From contig HG799464.1 of NCBI GenBank assembly GCA_000531095.1, forward strand, positions 250,841 through 314,840: DNA of 64,000 bases. The letters are read 5' to 3'. The position numbers and the translations under genes were made by a program. The notes under the pieces are model-generated. The model ran no database searches. It was given only the letters and a program-made list of their open reading frames with translations, and was not told where the DNA came from. Below are positions 8,349 to 16,854 of the stretch, in pieces; position 1 is the stretch's first letter, and each line of letters begins with the position of its first letter. This DNA comes from Gemmata massiliana. GTDB taxonomy: Bacteria; Planctomycetota; Planctomycetia; Gemmatales; Gemmataceae.

Positions 8349-11300
8349 ATGGCTGCCAAGAATACCGCACACTCCGACCCCCAGTCTCACGAACCGGGGG
8401 CCGATTCGCCTGCCGACCGTCTCAGCCACATAATCGATCACACCGCCCACCTGCTGCCCGCTCAGGGGCCGATTTCGGTCTTCATTCACCACAACACGCT
8501 TCACGCATTCGAGCACATGCCGTTCTCGGAAGCGGTGGAGCACGGGGGCGAGTTGTTCGGGTGCGAGCCGTACATGACCGAGGACCGGTACCGCGACGCG
8601 CTCGTGCGCGGGCGCATCCGGTTCGAGGATCTGCGTGCGGTGCTGGCGAGCGACCTCGGTTCGCGTGCATCGGAGCCGTTCCCGCCCTACGGAACGAGGC
8701 TGGATCTGCGGTTGGCGCTGCTCCAGTATCCGTTGCAGGAAGTGCGGAGCGAGGCGGAACTGCAGTGGTTCGTCGAAGAAACTGACGCGCTGCGCCGGGT
8801 GAGGCCGGAAGCGTCGGCCGCGGCGCGGTCCAAACTGATCGGTGAAACCCGCCGGTGGGCCATGCGTGACCTTCGTGGGAACAATACCGACCAGCGCCCG
8901 GCGTGGTTGGTTCGCGTGCTGGAGGAGCACGGCAGCGACGGTGTGGACATGCTGCCCGAAGAAGTGTGGGAAGCGTGCGCGCTGGAGTCGCTGTGGCACA
9001 GTTGCCTCGAAGGGGTGCGGAACGTGCCGCAAACGGCGCTCGCACCGCCGGTACCGATCCGCCACCGCGACTTACTGTTGACGGTCGTCGGGGTGGATAT
9101 TGACATCGCGGTCAACGAACTCCTGACTCGGTTCTGCGCCGCGTTCCTCGATCAAGGGGTCGCCCACTGGCAGCTCCCGAACCGCGAGGAGGGTTTTTTC
9201 CGCACGTTCGGGACGCTGTACCGTCAGTCGTCTGTGGTGCCCAATCGGTGGCTCCGCGGGTTGGACACGGAGCTGTCGCGACTGCTCGACGGAAACGTAT
9301 CCCCGCTCGAATCGGCGTGTGCGTCGCTGACCGCACTTGGTGTCCCGGAAGCCGAGTGGAATGCGTACATTGCTTCGACGCTACTCTCGCTCCGTGGTTG
9401 GGGCGGGATGATTCACCAGACCGAGGAGCGCCGCGACCGGCTGCCGACTCCCCGAAAGCGGGAAGCTTGCACGAGTTCGTCGCGGTGCGGTTGCTCCTGG
9501 AGCGCCTCGCCATTGAGAACGCGGCGCGCGACAGTTTCGACTATACGGGACCGCTCGCGGAACTGCGTGCGCACTTGCGATCGCGGCTCAAGCCGTGGGT
9601 ACCGCCGAGTCCGCAGATGCGCGCGTTCTCAATCTTCCAACTCGCTCAGGTGCTCGGCTGGTCCCCGGACGAACTGGCCGCGTGGTTGACCCCGGCCGCG
9701 TGGGAAACGCTCGTGCGCGAGATCGAGGGCTTTTCGGACGTCCCGCGCCGGCGCGTGTTCCACCTCGCGTATGAGGCCCGATTTCGCGCGCAAGTTCTGG
9801 ACGCACTAGCGCTGCACGCATCGCGGAAGCCGACCGCACCTCGGTTCCAGGTCGTGACGTGTTTGGACGAGCGCGAAGAATCATTCCGACGCCACCTGGA
9901 AGAAGTCGCTCCGGACAGCGAGACGTTCGGCGCCGCCGGGTTCTTCGCGCTTCCGATGTACTACAGGGGCGCGACCGACGCCCACTTCATCCCGCTCTGC
10001 CCCATCGTGATGACGCCGAAACACTGGGTCGCGGAGCGCCCCGACGAGCGCCTGGAACAAGCGCACGATCGGGTGCGCCGAACGCACCGGGTGCTCGGGC
10101 GGGCCGCTCACCAGGCGCACCTCGGGAGCCGGTCGCTGGCGCTCGGTACGGTGCTCGCTGGCGCCCTCGGGTTCTTCGCCTCGATCCCGCTTGTGGCCCG
10201 AACACTGTTCCCGCGCTTGACGGCTCGGGCGCGCAACCGGTTCGGACGGATCGTATCCCCCACGTCCCGGACGCGGCTCGTGTTGGAGCGCGAGATGGGG
10301 TGTACGCCCGGGCCGACGAACGGGAGTCTCGGGTTCACGCTCGACGAACTAGTGGCGAGTGCCGAGCGACTGCTCGGCGACCTGGGCCTGACCAGGAACT
10401 TCGCCCGCCTCGTGTTCACGATCGGGCACGGCTCGTCCAGTTTGAACAACCCGCACAAATCCGCTTACGACTGCGGGGCGTGCGGTGGGTCGCCGGGTGC
10501 GCCGAACGGGCGCGGGGCTGCTCAGGTGCTTAACGACCCGCGCGTGCGCCAACGGCTCAAACAGAACGGGATCGCCATTCCGGATTCGACGTGGTTCATC
10601 GGCGGGTTCCACAACACGTGCAACGATTCTGTCACGCTGTTCGACCTGGACCGCGTACCGGACACGCACCGGGCCGAGTTCAACCGGGCGTGCTCCGAGA
10701 TCGAACAGGCGCTCGACCGCAACGCCCACGAGCGCTGCCGCCGGTTCATGTCCGCCCCTTTAGACCTGACCCCGGCCGAAGCCCGCCGTCACGTCGAGGA
10801 GCGGAGCGAAGACTTGGCCCAAACGCGACCGGAGTTGGGGCACGCGACCAACGCCATCACGCACGTGGGGCGCCGCGAGCGCACGCGAGGGCTATTCCTT
10901 GATCGGCGCGCGTTCTTAACGGCTTACGATCCGACGCAGGACGACGAAAACGGCACCATTCTAGCGCGCACGATGGCCGCGATTTTCCCCGTGTGTGGGG
11001 GGATCAACCTCGAATACTACTTCTCGCACACCGATTCGCCGGGGTACGGGTGCGGCACCAAACTCCCGCACAACATCACGGCGCTGCTGGGTGTGATGGA
11101 CGGCGCGGCGAGCGATCTGCGTACCGGGCTACCGTGGCAGATGGTCGAGATCCACGAGCCGGTGCGCCTGCTGATCGTGTGCGAAACCACGCCCGAGATC
11201 ATGCACAAGGTGCTTAACGGCAACCCGATGGGGAAGACCATGACCCAGAACGGCTGGGTACAACTCGCCGTGCAATCGCCGAACTCGAACGACATCATGC

Positions 11301-11428
11301 TCTACGAGAACGGGGACTTTCGCCCCTACCGGCCGCTCGAAGCGCGCCTCCCGACGGCCGCGTCGTCCGCGGACTGGTACCGGCACTGTCGGAACCACCT
11401 GGAGTTCGCGGAAATCGGGTCCACGTGA
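8349..11428 (+). CDS. dabA: DabA-type inorganic carbon transporter subunit (DUF2309), apparent frameshift
   Basis: About 1026 residues once one base is restored. DabA is the carbonic-anhydrase-like zinc subunit of the DAB energy-coupled bicarbonate/CO2 uptake system. All four expected zinc ligands are seen: CLDEREE (Cys505, Asp507) and GHGSSS...YDCGAC (His694, Cys709), with the His-Cys spacing of 15 found in characterised DabA. The reading frame breaks near a C4 run at 9450-9453; adding one C joins RLPTPP to KAGSLHEFVAV, which is what the family looks like there. The break is therefore more likely a base-calling deletion than true decay, though a pseudogene is not excluded. The membrane partner DabB (NuoL-like) is absent from both flanks, which is unusual. 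Confidence 0.85.
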
Positions 11429-11457
11429 TCGAAAAGCGAACGGCTGGTGCGCACATC

Positions 11458-11550
11458 GAAGATTTTTTGACAGGATTAACAGGATCAACAGGATGAAAAC
11501 CGAACGCGAGTCGTCTTCGGAATCCTGTTAATCCTGTCAAAAAATCTTCG
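11458..11550. repeat. Hairpin repeat, GACAGGATTAACAGGAT family (copy 1)
   Basis: GATTTTTTGACAGGATTAAC begins the left arm at about 11460, and AATCCTGTTAATCCTGTC followed by AAAAAATC forms the right arm ending near 11546. The arms are reverse complements over about 25 bases, and the A/T runs on both sides give it terminator character on either strand. Copies of the same element occur near 14086-14177 and 25951-26028. The rest of 11429-11761 holds only the leader of the next small gene. Confidence 0.7.
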
Positions 11551-11761
11551 TTCGATTTGGTCGGCTCGTGTCAGACGTTCCGAGGTTTGTCCCAAATTGC
11601 GGCTCTTCTCTGCGGGGTGTAGACTCGCCCGGCATAGCCCATCTCTAATTTTCACCGCCAAAATCACACAAAGTCGCTTCGGCCGAGCGCAACGCATGGG
11701 ACTCGCACCGTTCTACTCGCCGAAGGGTTGGCATGAAGCCGACCCCGAACGGGGAAGAGCC

Positions 11762-12016
11762 ATGATTCGCAAGTTGATTCTGTCCGCTGTGATGGCCACC
11801 GCAACTGTCGCTGGCGTGACGTCGATGCCGGCCACTGCCGAAGCGAACCCGCCCGCACTGTTCCCGCGCCGGTTCGAGGTAATGGTTCACCGCGGGCCGC
11901 AAGGTTGGCAGAGCCACGGCACGTACAAGCTCCACGCTCAGGCGGAGTTGGTCGCCATCCGTCTGCGTCATGCGGGAAATCGTGTCGAGATTCGGGAATT
12001 TTTCAGCGAGAAATGA
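11762..12016 (+). CDS. Small secreted hypothetical protein
   Basis: 84 residues. An N-terminal signal peptide is clear: a basic start (MIRKL), a hydrophobic core of about 15 residues, and a probable cleavage after an Ala-x-Ala type site near residue 27. The mature part is only about 57 residues and basic, with an FEVMVHRGPQGW segment and a central stretch that resembles small SPOR-like or periplasmic proteins, but no family is assigned. The ATG at 11762 is preceded by GGGGAAG. A longer open frame to 11597 runs through the intergenic leader and would destroy the signal peptide. Confidence 0.65.
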   Translation: MIRKLILSAVMATATVAGVTSMPATAEANPPALFPRRFEVMVHRGPQGWQSHGTYKLHAQAELVAIRLRHAGNRVEIREFFSEK

Positions 12017-12626
12017 TGCTGGCTCGCCGTAGTGGTAGTGGAACAAGCTAGCCGCGAGACGTGGCGCAAAAAAAGGACCGGCCGCAAATCGTCGAGGCGT
12101 CGCCCATTCACCTCGTTGACCGCGGCCGGTCTGATGGAAAGATACAAAGTTAGGCCCCGGGCGCTAACAGAGAATGGACCGAAATTTCACGAGAAATTGC
12201 TGTTCGTCCGAGATTCGGACAGTTCGTTGTCTTTTCTCGTGCGGTGTGGGCAGAAAATACGCACAGAGGTCAAAATATTCGCGTTCGGAAGTAATCAGGC
12301 AAAATCTTAACACACTGGCGGAACATCTACTATCATCACTACACCTAGCCCAAACCGCTCAGCCCTCCTGACTGCCGGACAGTAGTCAATCTCTGAAACA
12401 TCACTGAAACAGTTCCGGTTCGCCTTCGGAACGCCGCCCAGGTTGGGTGAGGCCGCCCCGCGCCCTCGCTTCCCCGACCTGGGCGGGTTAATTTTTTGCT
12501 GGGTGCCTGTTGCCTCAATCCGTGTGATCTGCGCCATCCGCGGCTTCGCATCCATAAACAACGCCACCGTCGAGTAGAGCACATTGGCTTCGCCCGACGG
12601 TGGTCTCGCGTTACATCCAGTGCGTT
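12017..12626. other. Intergenic region, no gene recognised
   Basis: 610 bases between convergent genes. A minus-strand open frame (12307-12675) overlaps the 3' end of the next gene and has no coding features. Near 12500-12545 a fragment (ATCCGTGTGATCTGCG and following) resembles the dispersed palindromic repeats seen elsewhere in the window. A minus-strand terminator-like hairpin lies at 12068-12131. Confidence 0.5.
12067..12131 (-). terminator. Terminator-like hairpin followed by T8 on the minus strand
   Basis: Read on the minus strand, GACCGGCCGC (12131-12122) pairs with GCGGCCGGTC (12085-12076), with an inner CGAGG/CCTCG stem, and is followed by CTTTTTTTT. It lies about 500 bases beyond the stop of the minus-strand gene that ends at 12627, so it may end a long 3' UTR or an unrecognised transcript. 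Confidence 0.45.
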
Positions 12627-13802
12627 TCAGCGCTGGTAGATAGGCAGAATGCCCTTCTCCAACTGGAGCAAACATAAATTGATGCTGGTGGTGTATACCG
12701 GCCCGATGCCGCCCGCGGTCCAGGCGCCGCTATTCTTTTCCTGGTTGTCGAGGATTTGCGGGAAGTAGCAGTCCTTGAACCGCGCCCAAGAGAGCCACTT
12801 GTCCTTCTCCTTCTGGTCCGGGAACATCTCGCCGTAGCGCTCGTCGCCCAGCGAGTACATGGCCTGACCGAAGTAGTATGTCTGATACTCGTCGTGGGCC
12901 TGGCGACCCTTCGCTAAGAAGTTCCCTTCGTTATCCTTGCAGTATTTGAGCCAGCGCTTGGGGAGATCGGTCTTGTACTGGCCCGCGCTGAACCCGCAGC
13001 AGATCGCCGCGGCCGTCAGCGGCGGGCGGCCCTGTCCGCGCCCCGCAACGCCGCCGGTGTAGTTATAAATGATGCCGCCGTCGGTGGTGGTACAGGCTTC
13101 GAGGTAGTTGACGGCCTTGTCGATGTTCTCCTTGGGGACCGGAATGCCCGCGTTCCGAGCCGCGCGCAGCCCCTGGAGCGCGGTGATGGTGACGGACCCC
13201 TCGTCGAAGTTTCCCCCGTCGGCGGCGCTGACGTACCCCCACCCGCCGATGTCCATGTCCTTGCCCTCGGCCTTGCGGTGCTTCTTGAGGGTCTGCGCCT
13301 TGCAGATAAACTCGACCGCCTTCTTCAGCAGCTTCTCGAGCTTCTCGCGCTGTTCCTTGTCCTCTTCCTCCCCGTACACGCTCGCCAGGAACATCGTCCC
13401 GAAACCCTGACCGTACATGTACCGGGTCGATTCGGTGGGGTTGCGGACGTCGCCGAGCATGCCGTTGGCTTGTTGGCGCGCGGGTGCGAGGAACCAATCG
13501 ACGGCTTTCTTCACTTGATCGGAATACTTGCCTTCCTTAAGGGTGCTGCCTTCCATGAGGAACGCCATGCCCGCCAGCGCCGTCATCGTGGTCGGGTACT
13601 GACCGCCCTGCGCCTCCCAGTGACCGTCTTGAGCCTGGGTCTTCTTCAGGTACTCCAACCCCTTCTCGATGGCCTTCTCGATGGCCTTCTTCTGTTCCTT
13701 GTCCTTGTCGTCGGCGGCTTGGGCCGGTTGAGGTGCGGGGATGGCGATCACGCCGCCCACCACACACGCCGCCAGGGTCGCGAGCAACCAACTGCGGGGC
13801 AT
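12627..13802 (-). CDS. Secreted squalene-cyclase/prenyltransferase-fold protein (copy 1)
   Basis: 391 residues with a signal peptide (MPRSWLLATL... cleaved after about residue 30) and then repeated alpha-alpha hairpins of the squalene oxidase/prenyltransferase repeat type: QDGHWEAQGGQYPTT, GGWGYVSAADGGNFDEGS, TTDGGIIYNY, each carrying the DGxW/GGW-like turn. The catalytic DxDD of true cyclases is absent, so it is a barrel-fold protein of unknown role in the cell envelope, a class very common in Planctomycetes. The start at 13802 gives the signal peptide and is preceded by GGAGAACTCCC. A second copy at 31694-32869 differs at about 21 of 391 residues. Both copies lie close to a MoxR ATPase gene. 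Confidence 0.82.
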   Translation of the reverse strand: MPRSWLLATLAACVVGGVIAIPAPQPAQAADDKDKEQKKAIEKAIEKGLEYLKKTQAQDGHWEAQGGQYPTTMTALAGMAFLMEGSTLKEGKYSDQVKKAVDWFLAPARQQANGMLGDVRNPTESTRYMYGQGFGTMFLASVYGEEEDKEQREKLEKLLKKAVEFICKAQTLKKHRKAEGKDMDIGGWGYVSAADGGNFDEGSVTITALQGLRAARNAGIPVPKENIDKAVNYLEACTTTDGGIIYNYTGGVAGRGQGRPPLTAAAICCGFSAGQYKTDLPKRWLKYCKDNEGNFLAKGRQAHDEYQTYYFGQAMYSLGDERYGEMFPDQKEKDKWLSWARFKDCYFPQILDNQEKNSGAWTAGGIGPVYTTSINLCLLQLEKGILPIYQR

Positions 13803-14376
13803 GGGAGTTCTCCACGAGGTCTTCGCTACCCGTTCAGACCTGCACGGAATAACGGGTGTAGGAAAGAGACGATTAGTGGGTAAGAAATTAACAGGAGAGG
13901 GCAAATCGTGACCACTCGACATCACCCAATCTTAACTCAACTTGCTGCGGTGCTGCAAACGCAATTCCCAGGGCGATTTGTAACGAGATCGTGACATCCG
14001 CGAGGGAAGGTACGGGGCAGGGGAGCCAGCAGCGGCGGTGTAAGGTGGCACTTTCGCGCGCAGCGAGTGCAGGAGTTGAAGAGTTTGGACAGGATTAACA
14101 GGATCGACAAGATTCAAAATGCACCCCTCAACTCCTTCTTCTTGATCCGGTTGATCCTGTTAATCCTGTCTAAGTTCTGTGGAGCTTGGAGCTTAACCGG
14201 CCAGCTTACACTGGCCGTTCGCCAAGACACTATGGCTGGCAGATACTGTTTATGACTATGCGACTTCGTAAAATAATAATTGCAGTCGGAGTCGCCTTCT
14301 GTGGGTCAAGGGGTTTTGGTGCGCCGTCCGATGTAACCCCTGAACCACAATTTCGATCGCCATTCCAAAGGTCAAC
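13803..14376. other. Intergenic region between divergent genes
   Basis: 574 bases separating the secreted protein gene (minus) from the aminotransferase (plus). The only structured element recognised is the hairpin repeat at 14086-14177. An open frame starting at 14186 was examined but has no coding character. Promoters for both genes must lie here; none was strong enough to name. Confidence 0.45.
14086..14177. repeat. Hairpin repeat, GACAGGATTAACAGGAT family (copy 2)
   Basis: TTGGACAGGATTAACAGGAT on the left and ATCCTGTTAATCCTGTC followed by TAAG on the right are reverse complements, separated by about 45 bases of unrelated sequence. Same family as the elements near 11460 and 25951. Confidence 0.7.
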
Positions 14377-15531
14377 ATGCTCGCGAGTCGCGTACAGCAC
14401 TTCACGGAGTCGGTCATTCGGGAGACGAGCCGGATCGCGCAGCAGTACGGGGCGATCAATCTGGGGCAGGGGATGCCAGACTTTGACCCGCCGGAGGAGG
14501 TGAAGGAGGCTGCGTGCCAGGCTGTGCGCGACGGGTTCAACCAGTACGCGGTGACGTGGGGCATCGCGAGTTTGCGAAAGGCGATCGCAACGAAGATGCG
14601 GGCGTTCAACGGGCTGGAATGGGTCGACGCGGACGCACACGTCACGGTCTGTTGCGGCGCGACCGAGTGCATGATGGCGACCATGCTCGCGCTGATCGAC
14701 CCGGGCGACGAGGTGGTCATCTTCCAGCCCTTCTACGAGAACTACGGACCGGACGCGAAGCTCACCGGAGCGACTCCGAAGTGGGTGTCGCTCCGCTCTC
14801 CGGACTGGTCCTTCGATCCCGACGAACTTCGTGCCGCGTTCTCTGCGAAGACCAAAGCCGTCATCCTGAACACACCCAACAACCCGACGGGCAAGGTGTT
14901 CACCCGCGTAGAACTCGAAACGATCGCGGCGCTGTGCCAGGAGTTCAACGCGGTCGCCATTTCGGACGAGATCTACGAGTACATCAACTTCACGACTCGG
15001 CCGCACATCAGCATCGCGTCGCTGCCCGGAATGGCGGAGCGCACGGTAACGATTAGCGGGCTGTCGAAGACGTTCAGCGCGACCGGTTGGCGGCTGGGTT
15101 ACTGCGTCGCGCCCGAGGCGATCACCGCGGGCATCCGCAAAGCCCACGACTTCCTGACTGTTGGGGCGCCGCACCCGTTGCAAGTTGCCGGGGCCACAGC
15201 GCTGGCTCTGCCACAAACTTACTTCGACGGCCTCCGAGATCACTACCAGCATCGCCGTGACCTGTTCGTGCCGTATCTCGAACAGGCCGGGTTCGTGGTG
15301 CGCCCGCCGGACGGCGCTTATTACGCGATGGCTGACTTCACCGCCCTCAGCACGTTGGACGATGTGTCGTTTGTTCGGCACATGATCGAAACGGTGGGCG
15401 TCGCGGGCGTGCCCGGGAGTAGCTTCCACGACCCGAAGGCCGACGGCCGACACCTCGTGCGGTTCATGTTCGCGAAGAAGGACGAGACGCTCCACGCGGC
15501 CGGGACGCGCCTCCAGGGACTCCGTCGCTAA
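14377..15531 (+). CDS. PLP-dependent aminotransferase, class I/II
   Basis: 384 residues of fold-type I aminotransferase. The PLP-binding lysine lies in SGLSKTFSATGWRLGY (Lys231), with the upstream Asn and Asp/Tyr positions in NTPNNPTGKVF and AISDEIYEYINF. The N-terminal INLGQGMPDFDPPEEV block is typical of the aspartate/kynurenine/methionine aminotransferase group (as in KAT/YbdL-like enzymes), so the likely reaction is transamination of an amino acid with a 2-oxoacid. The exact substrate cannot be read from the sequence. The gene lies just upstream of the first MoxR ATPase gene, on the same strand with about 95 bases between them. Confidence 0.85.
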   Translation: MLASRVQHFTESVIRETSRIAQQYGAINLGQGMPDFDPPEEVKEAACQAVRDGFNQYAVTWGIASLRKAIATKMRAFNGLEWVDADAHVTVCCGATECMMATMLALIDPGDEVVIFQPFYENYGPDAKLTGATPKWVSLRSPDWSFDPDELRAAFSAKTKAVILNTPNNPTGKVFTRVELETIAALCQEFNAVAISDEIYEYINFTTRPHISIASLPGMAERTVTISGLSKTFSATGWRLGYCVAPEAITAGIRKAHDFLTVGAPHPLQVAGATALALPQTYFDGLRDHYQHRRDLFVPYLEQAGFVVRPPDGAYYAMADFTALSTLDDVSFVRHMIETVGVAGVPGSSFHDPKADGRHLVRFMFAKKDETLHAAGTRLQGLRR

Positions 15532-15625
15532 CTCGCAGCGCCTGCGATCGGGTGGGGCAATCATTTCCGCGCGTGAATTGGTAAAATGCCGTCTCTCGTT
15601 CCCAACACGCACCGGAGCCGCACCT

Positions 15626-16648
15626 GTGGCCGATGACCGTTTCACGGACTACCTGAACAAGTTTTCCGCCGACCGCATCGCGATGCTCGATCAGCTCCGG
15701 CAGGTGGTCGTCGGGCAGAGCGAGGTCGTTGAGCAAGTTCTGGCCGCGATCTTCACGCGCGGGCACTGCCTCTTGGTGGGCGTGCCGGGGCTGGCAAAGA
15801 CGCTGATGGTCAGCTCCATCGCGCAGATCCTGAGCATCGCGTTCAAGCGCGTGCAGTTCACCCCGGACCTGATGCCCTCGGACATTACCGGTACGACCGT
15901 GCTCGACGAGACGGCCGAGGGCAAGCGCGAGTTCCGGTTCGTGCGCGGGCCGATCTTCGCGAACATCGTGCTGGCCGACGAGATCAACCGGACCCCGCCC
16001 AAAACCCAGGCCGCGCTGCTCGAAGCGATGCAGGAGCGCCAGGTGACCGCGGGGCAGGACACGATGAAGTTGCCCGAGCCGTTCTTCGTGATCGCGACGC
16101 AGAACCCGATCGAACAGGAAGGGACGTACCCGCTGCCCGAAGCGCAGCTCGACCGGTTCATGTTCAACGTGAAGGTGGACTACCCGACGCTGGAGGACGA
16201 GCGCCACATCGTTCTGATGAGTACCCGTAGCGAGAAGCCGGAACTGACGAAGGTGCTGACCGCGGAACGCATCATCGCGTGGCAGAAGCTGGTGAAGAAG
16301 GTGGAAGTGCCGCCGTTCGTGAACGAGTTCATCGTGAAACTGGTGCGGGCGACGCGGCCCAAAGACCCGAGCGCGCCCGAACTCATCAAGCGCCTCGTGG
16401 ATTGGGGTGCCGGGCCGCGTGCGGGCATCTTCCTCGCGCAAGCGGGTCAGGCGTTCGCCGCGATGGACGGCCGACCGAGCGTCGCCATCGACGACATAAA
16501 AAAGGCCGCGATCCCCGTGCTGCGCCACCGGGTTAGCGCGAACTTCCAGGCCCAGGCCGAGGGCCGTAGCAGCGACGACATCGTGGTCGAACTGCTGAAG
16601 ATCGTGAGCGAACCGGAACCGAAGAAGTACGTCGAGAAGAAGCGGTAA
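15626..16648 (+). CDS. MoxR-family AAA+ ATPase (copy 1)
   Basis: 340 residues. Walker A GVPGLAKT lies at residues 52-59, Walker [17 protein letters not shown] in the middle, and sensor 1 in [22 protein letters not shown], all hallmark MoxR blocks. MoxR proteins are thought to act as metal-insertion or complex-assembly chaperones together with VWA-domain proteins. A GTG start at 15626 with GGAGC upstream is preferred; the TTG at 15578 gives an unrelated N-terminal extension. No DUF58 or VWA gene follows this copy, unlike the copy at 33031, so it probably works with partners elsewhere. Confidence 0.85.
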   Translation: MADDRFTDYLNKFSADRIAMLDQLRQVVVGQSEVVEQVLAAIFTRGHCLLVGVPGLAKTLMVSSIAQILSIAFKRVQFTPDLMPSDITGTTVLDETAEGKREFRFVRGPIFANIVLADEINRTPPKTQAALLEAMQERQVTAGQDTMKLPEPFFVIATQNPIEQEGTYPLPEAQLDRFMFNVKVDYPTLEDERHIVLMSTRSEKPELTKVLTAERIIAWQKLVKKVEVPPFVNEFIVKLVRATRPKDPSAPELIKRLVDWGAGPRAGIFLAQAGQAFAAMDGRPSVAIDDIKKAAIPVLRHRVSANFQAQAEGRSSDDIVVELLKIVSEPEPKKYVEKKR

Positions 16649-16854
16649 GCGTTACGATTGTTCTTGCTTGTTAAACGGGCCTTCGGTTTGCGGGAAGATT
16701 GCCGCCGACCGAAGGCTCGTGCCACAAACCGGCGGCACTTGCCACTGGTTGTGAGATCGGGCCGCGAAGTGTCCCAGAAAAATATGTCCGCTTTTGGCGC
16801 TGAGCGGGCATTACCCCGCGATTTGAGAGAACGCCTCGAACACGAGGGTTAGAG

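Noticed and set aside
9440-9470. Programmed -1 frameshift in dabA
   Set aside because: No canonical slippery heptamer or clear downstream stimulator is seen, and two other genes in the window show the same kind of single-base loss in a C or G run.
12307-12675. A 122-residue minus-strand open frame downstream of the squalene-cyclase-like gene
   Set aside because: It overlaps the real gene's 3' end in another frame and has no coding character.
14186-14376. Small gene upstream of the aminotransferase
   Set aside because: The open frame starting at 14186 overlaps the aminotransferase start in another frame and has no ribosome binding site.
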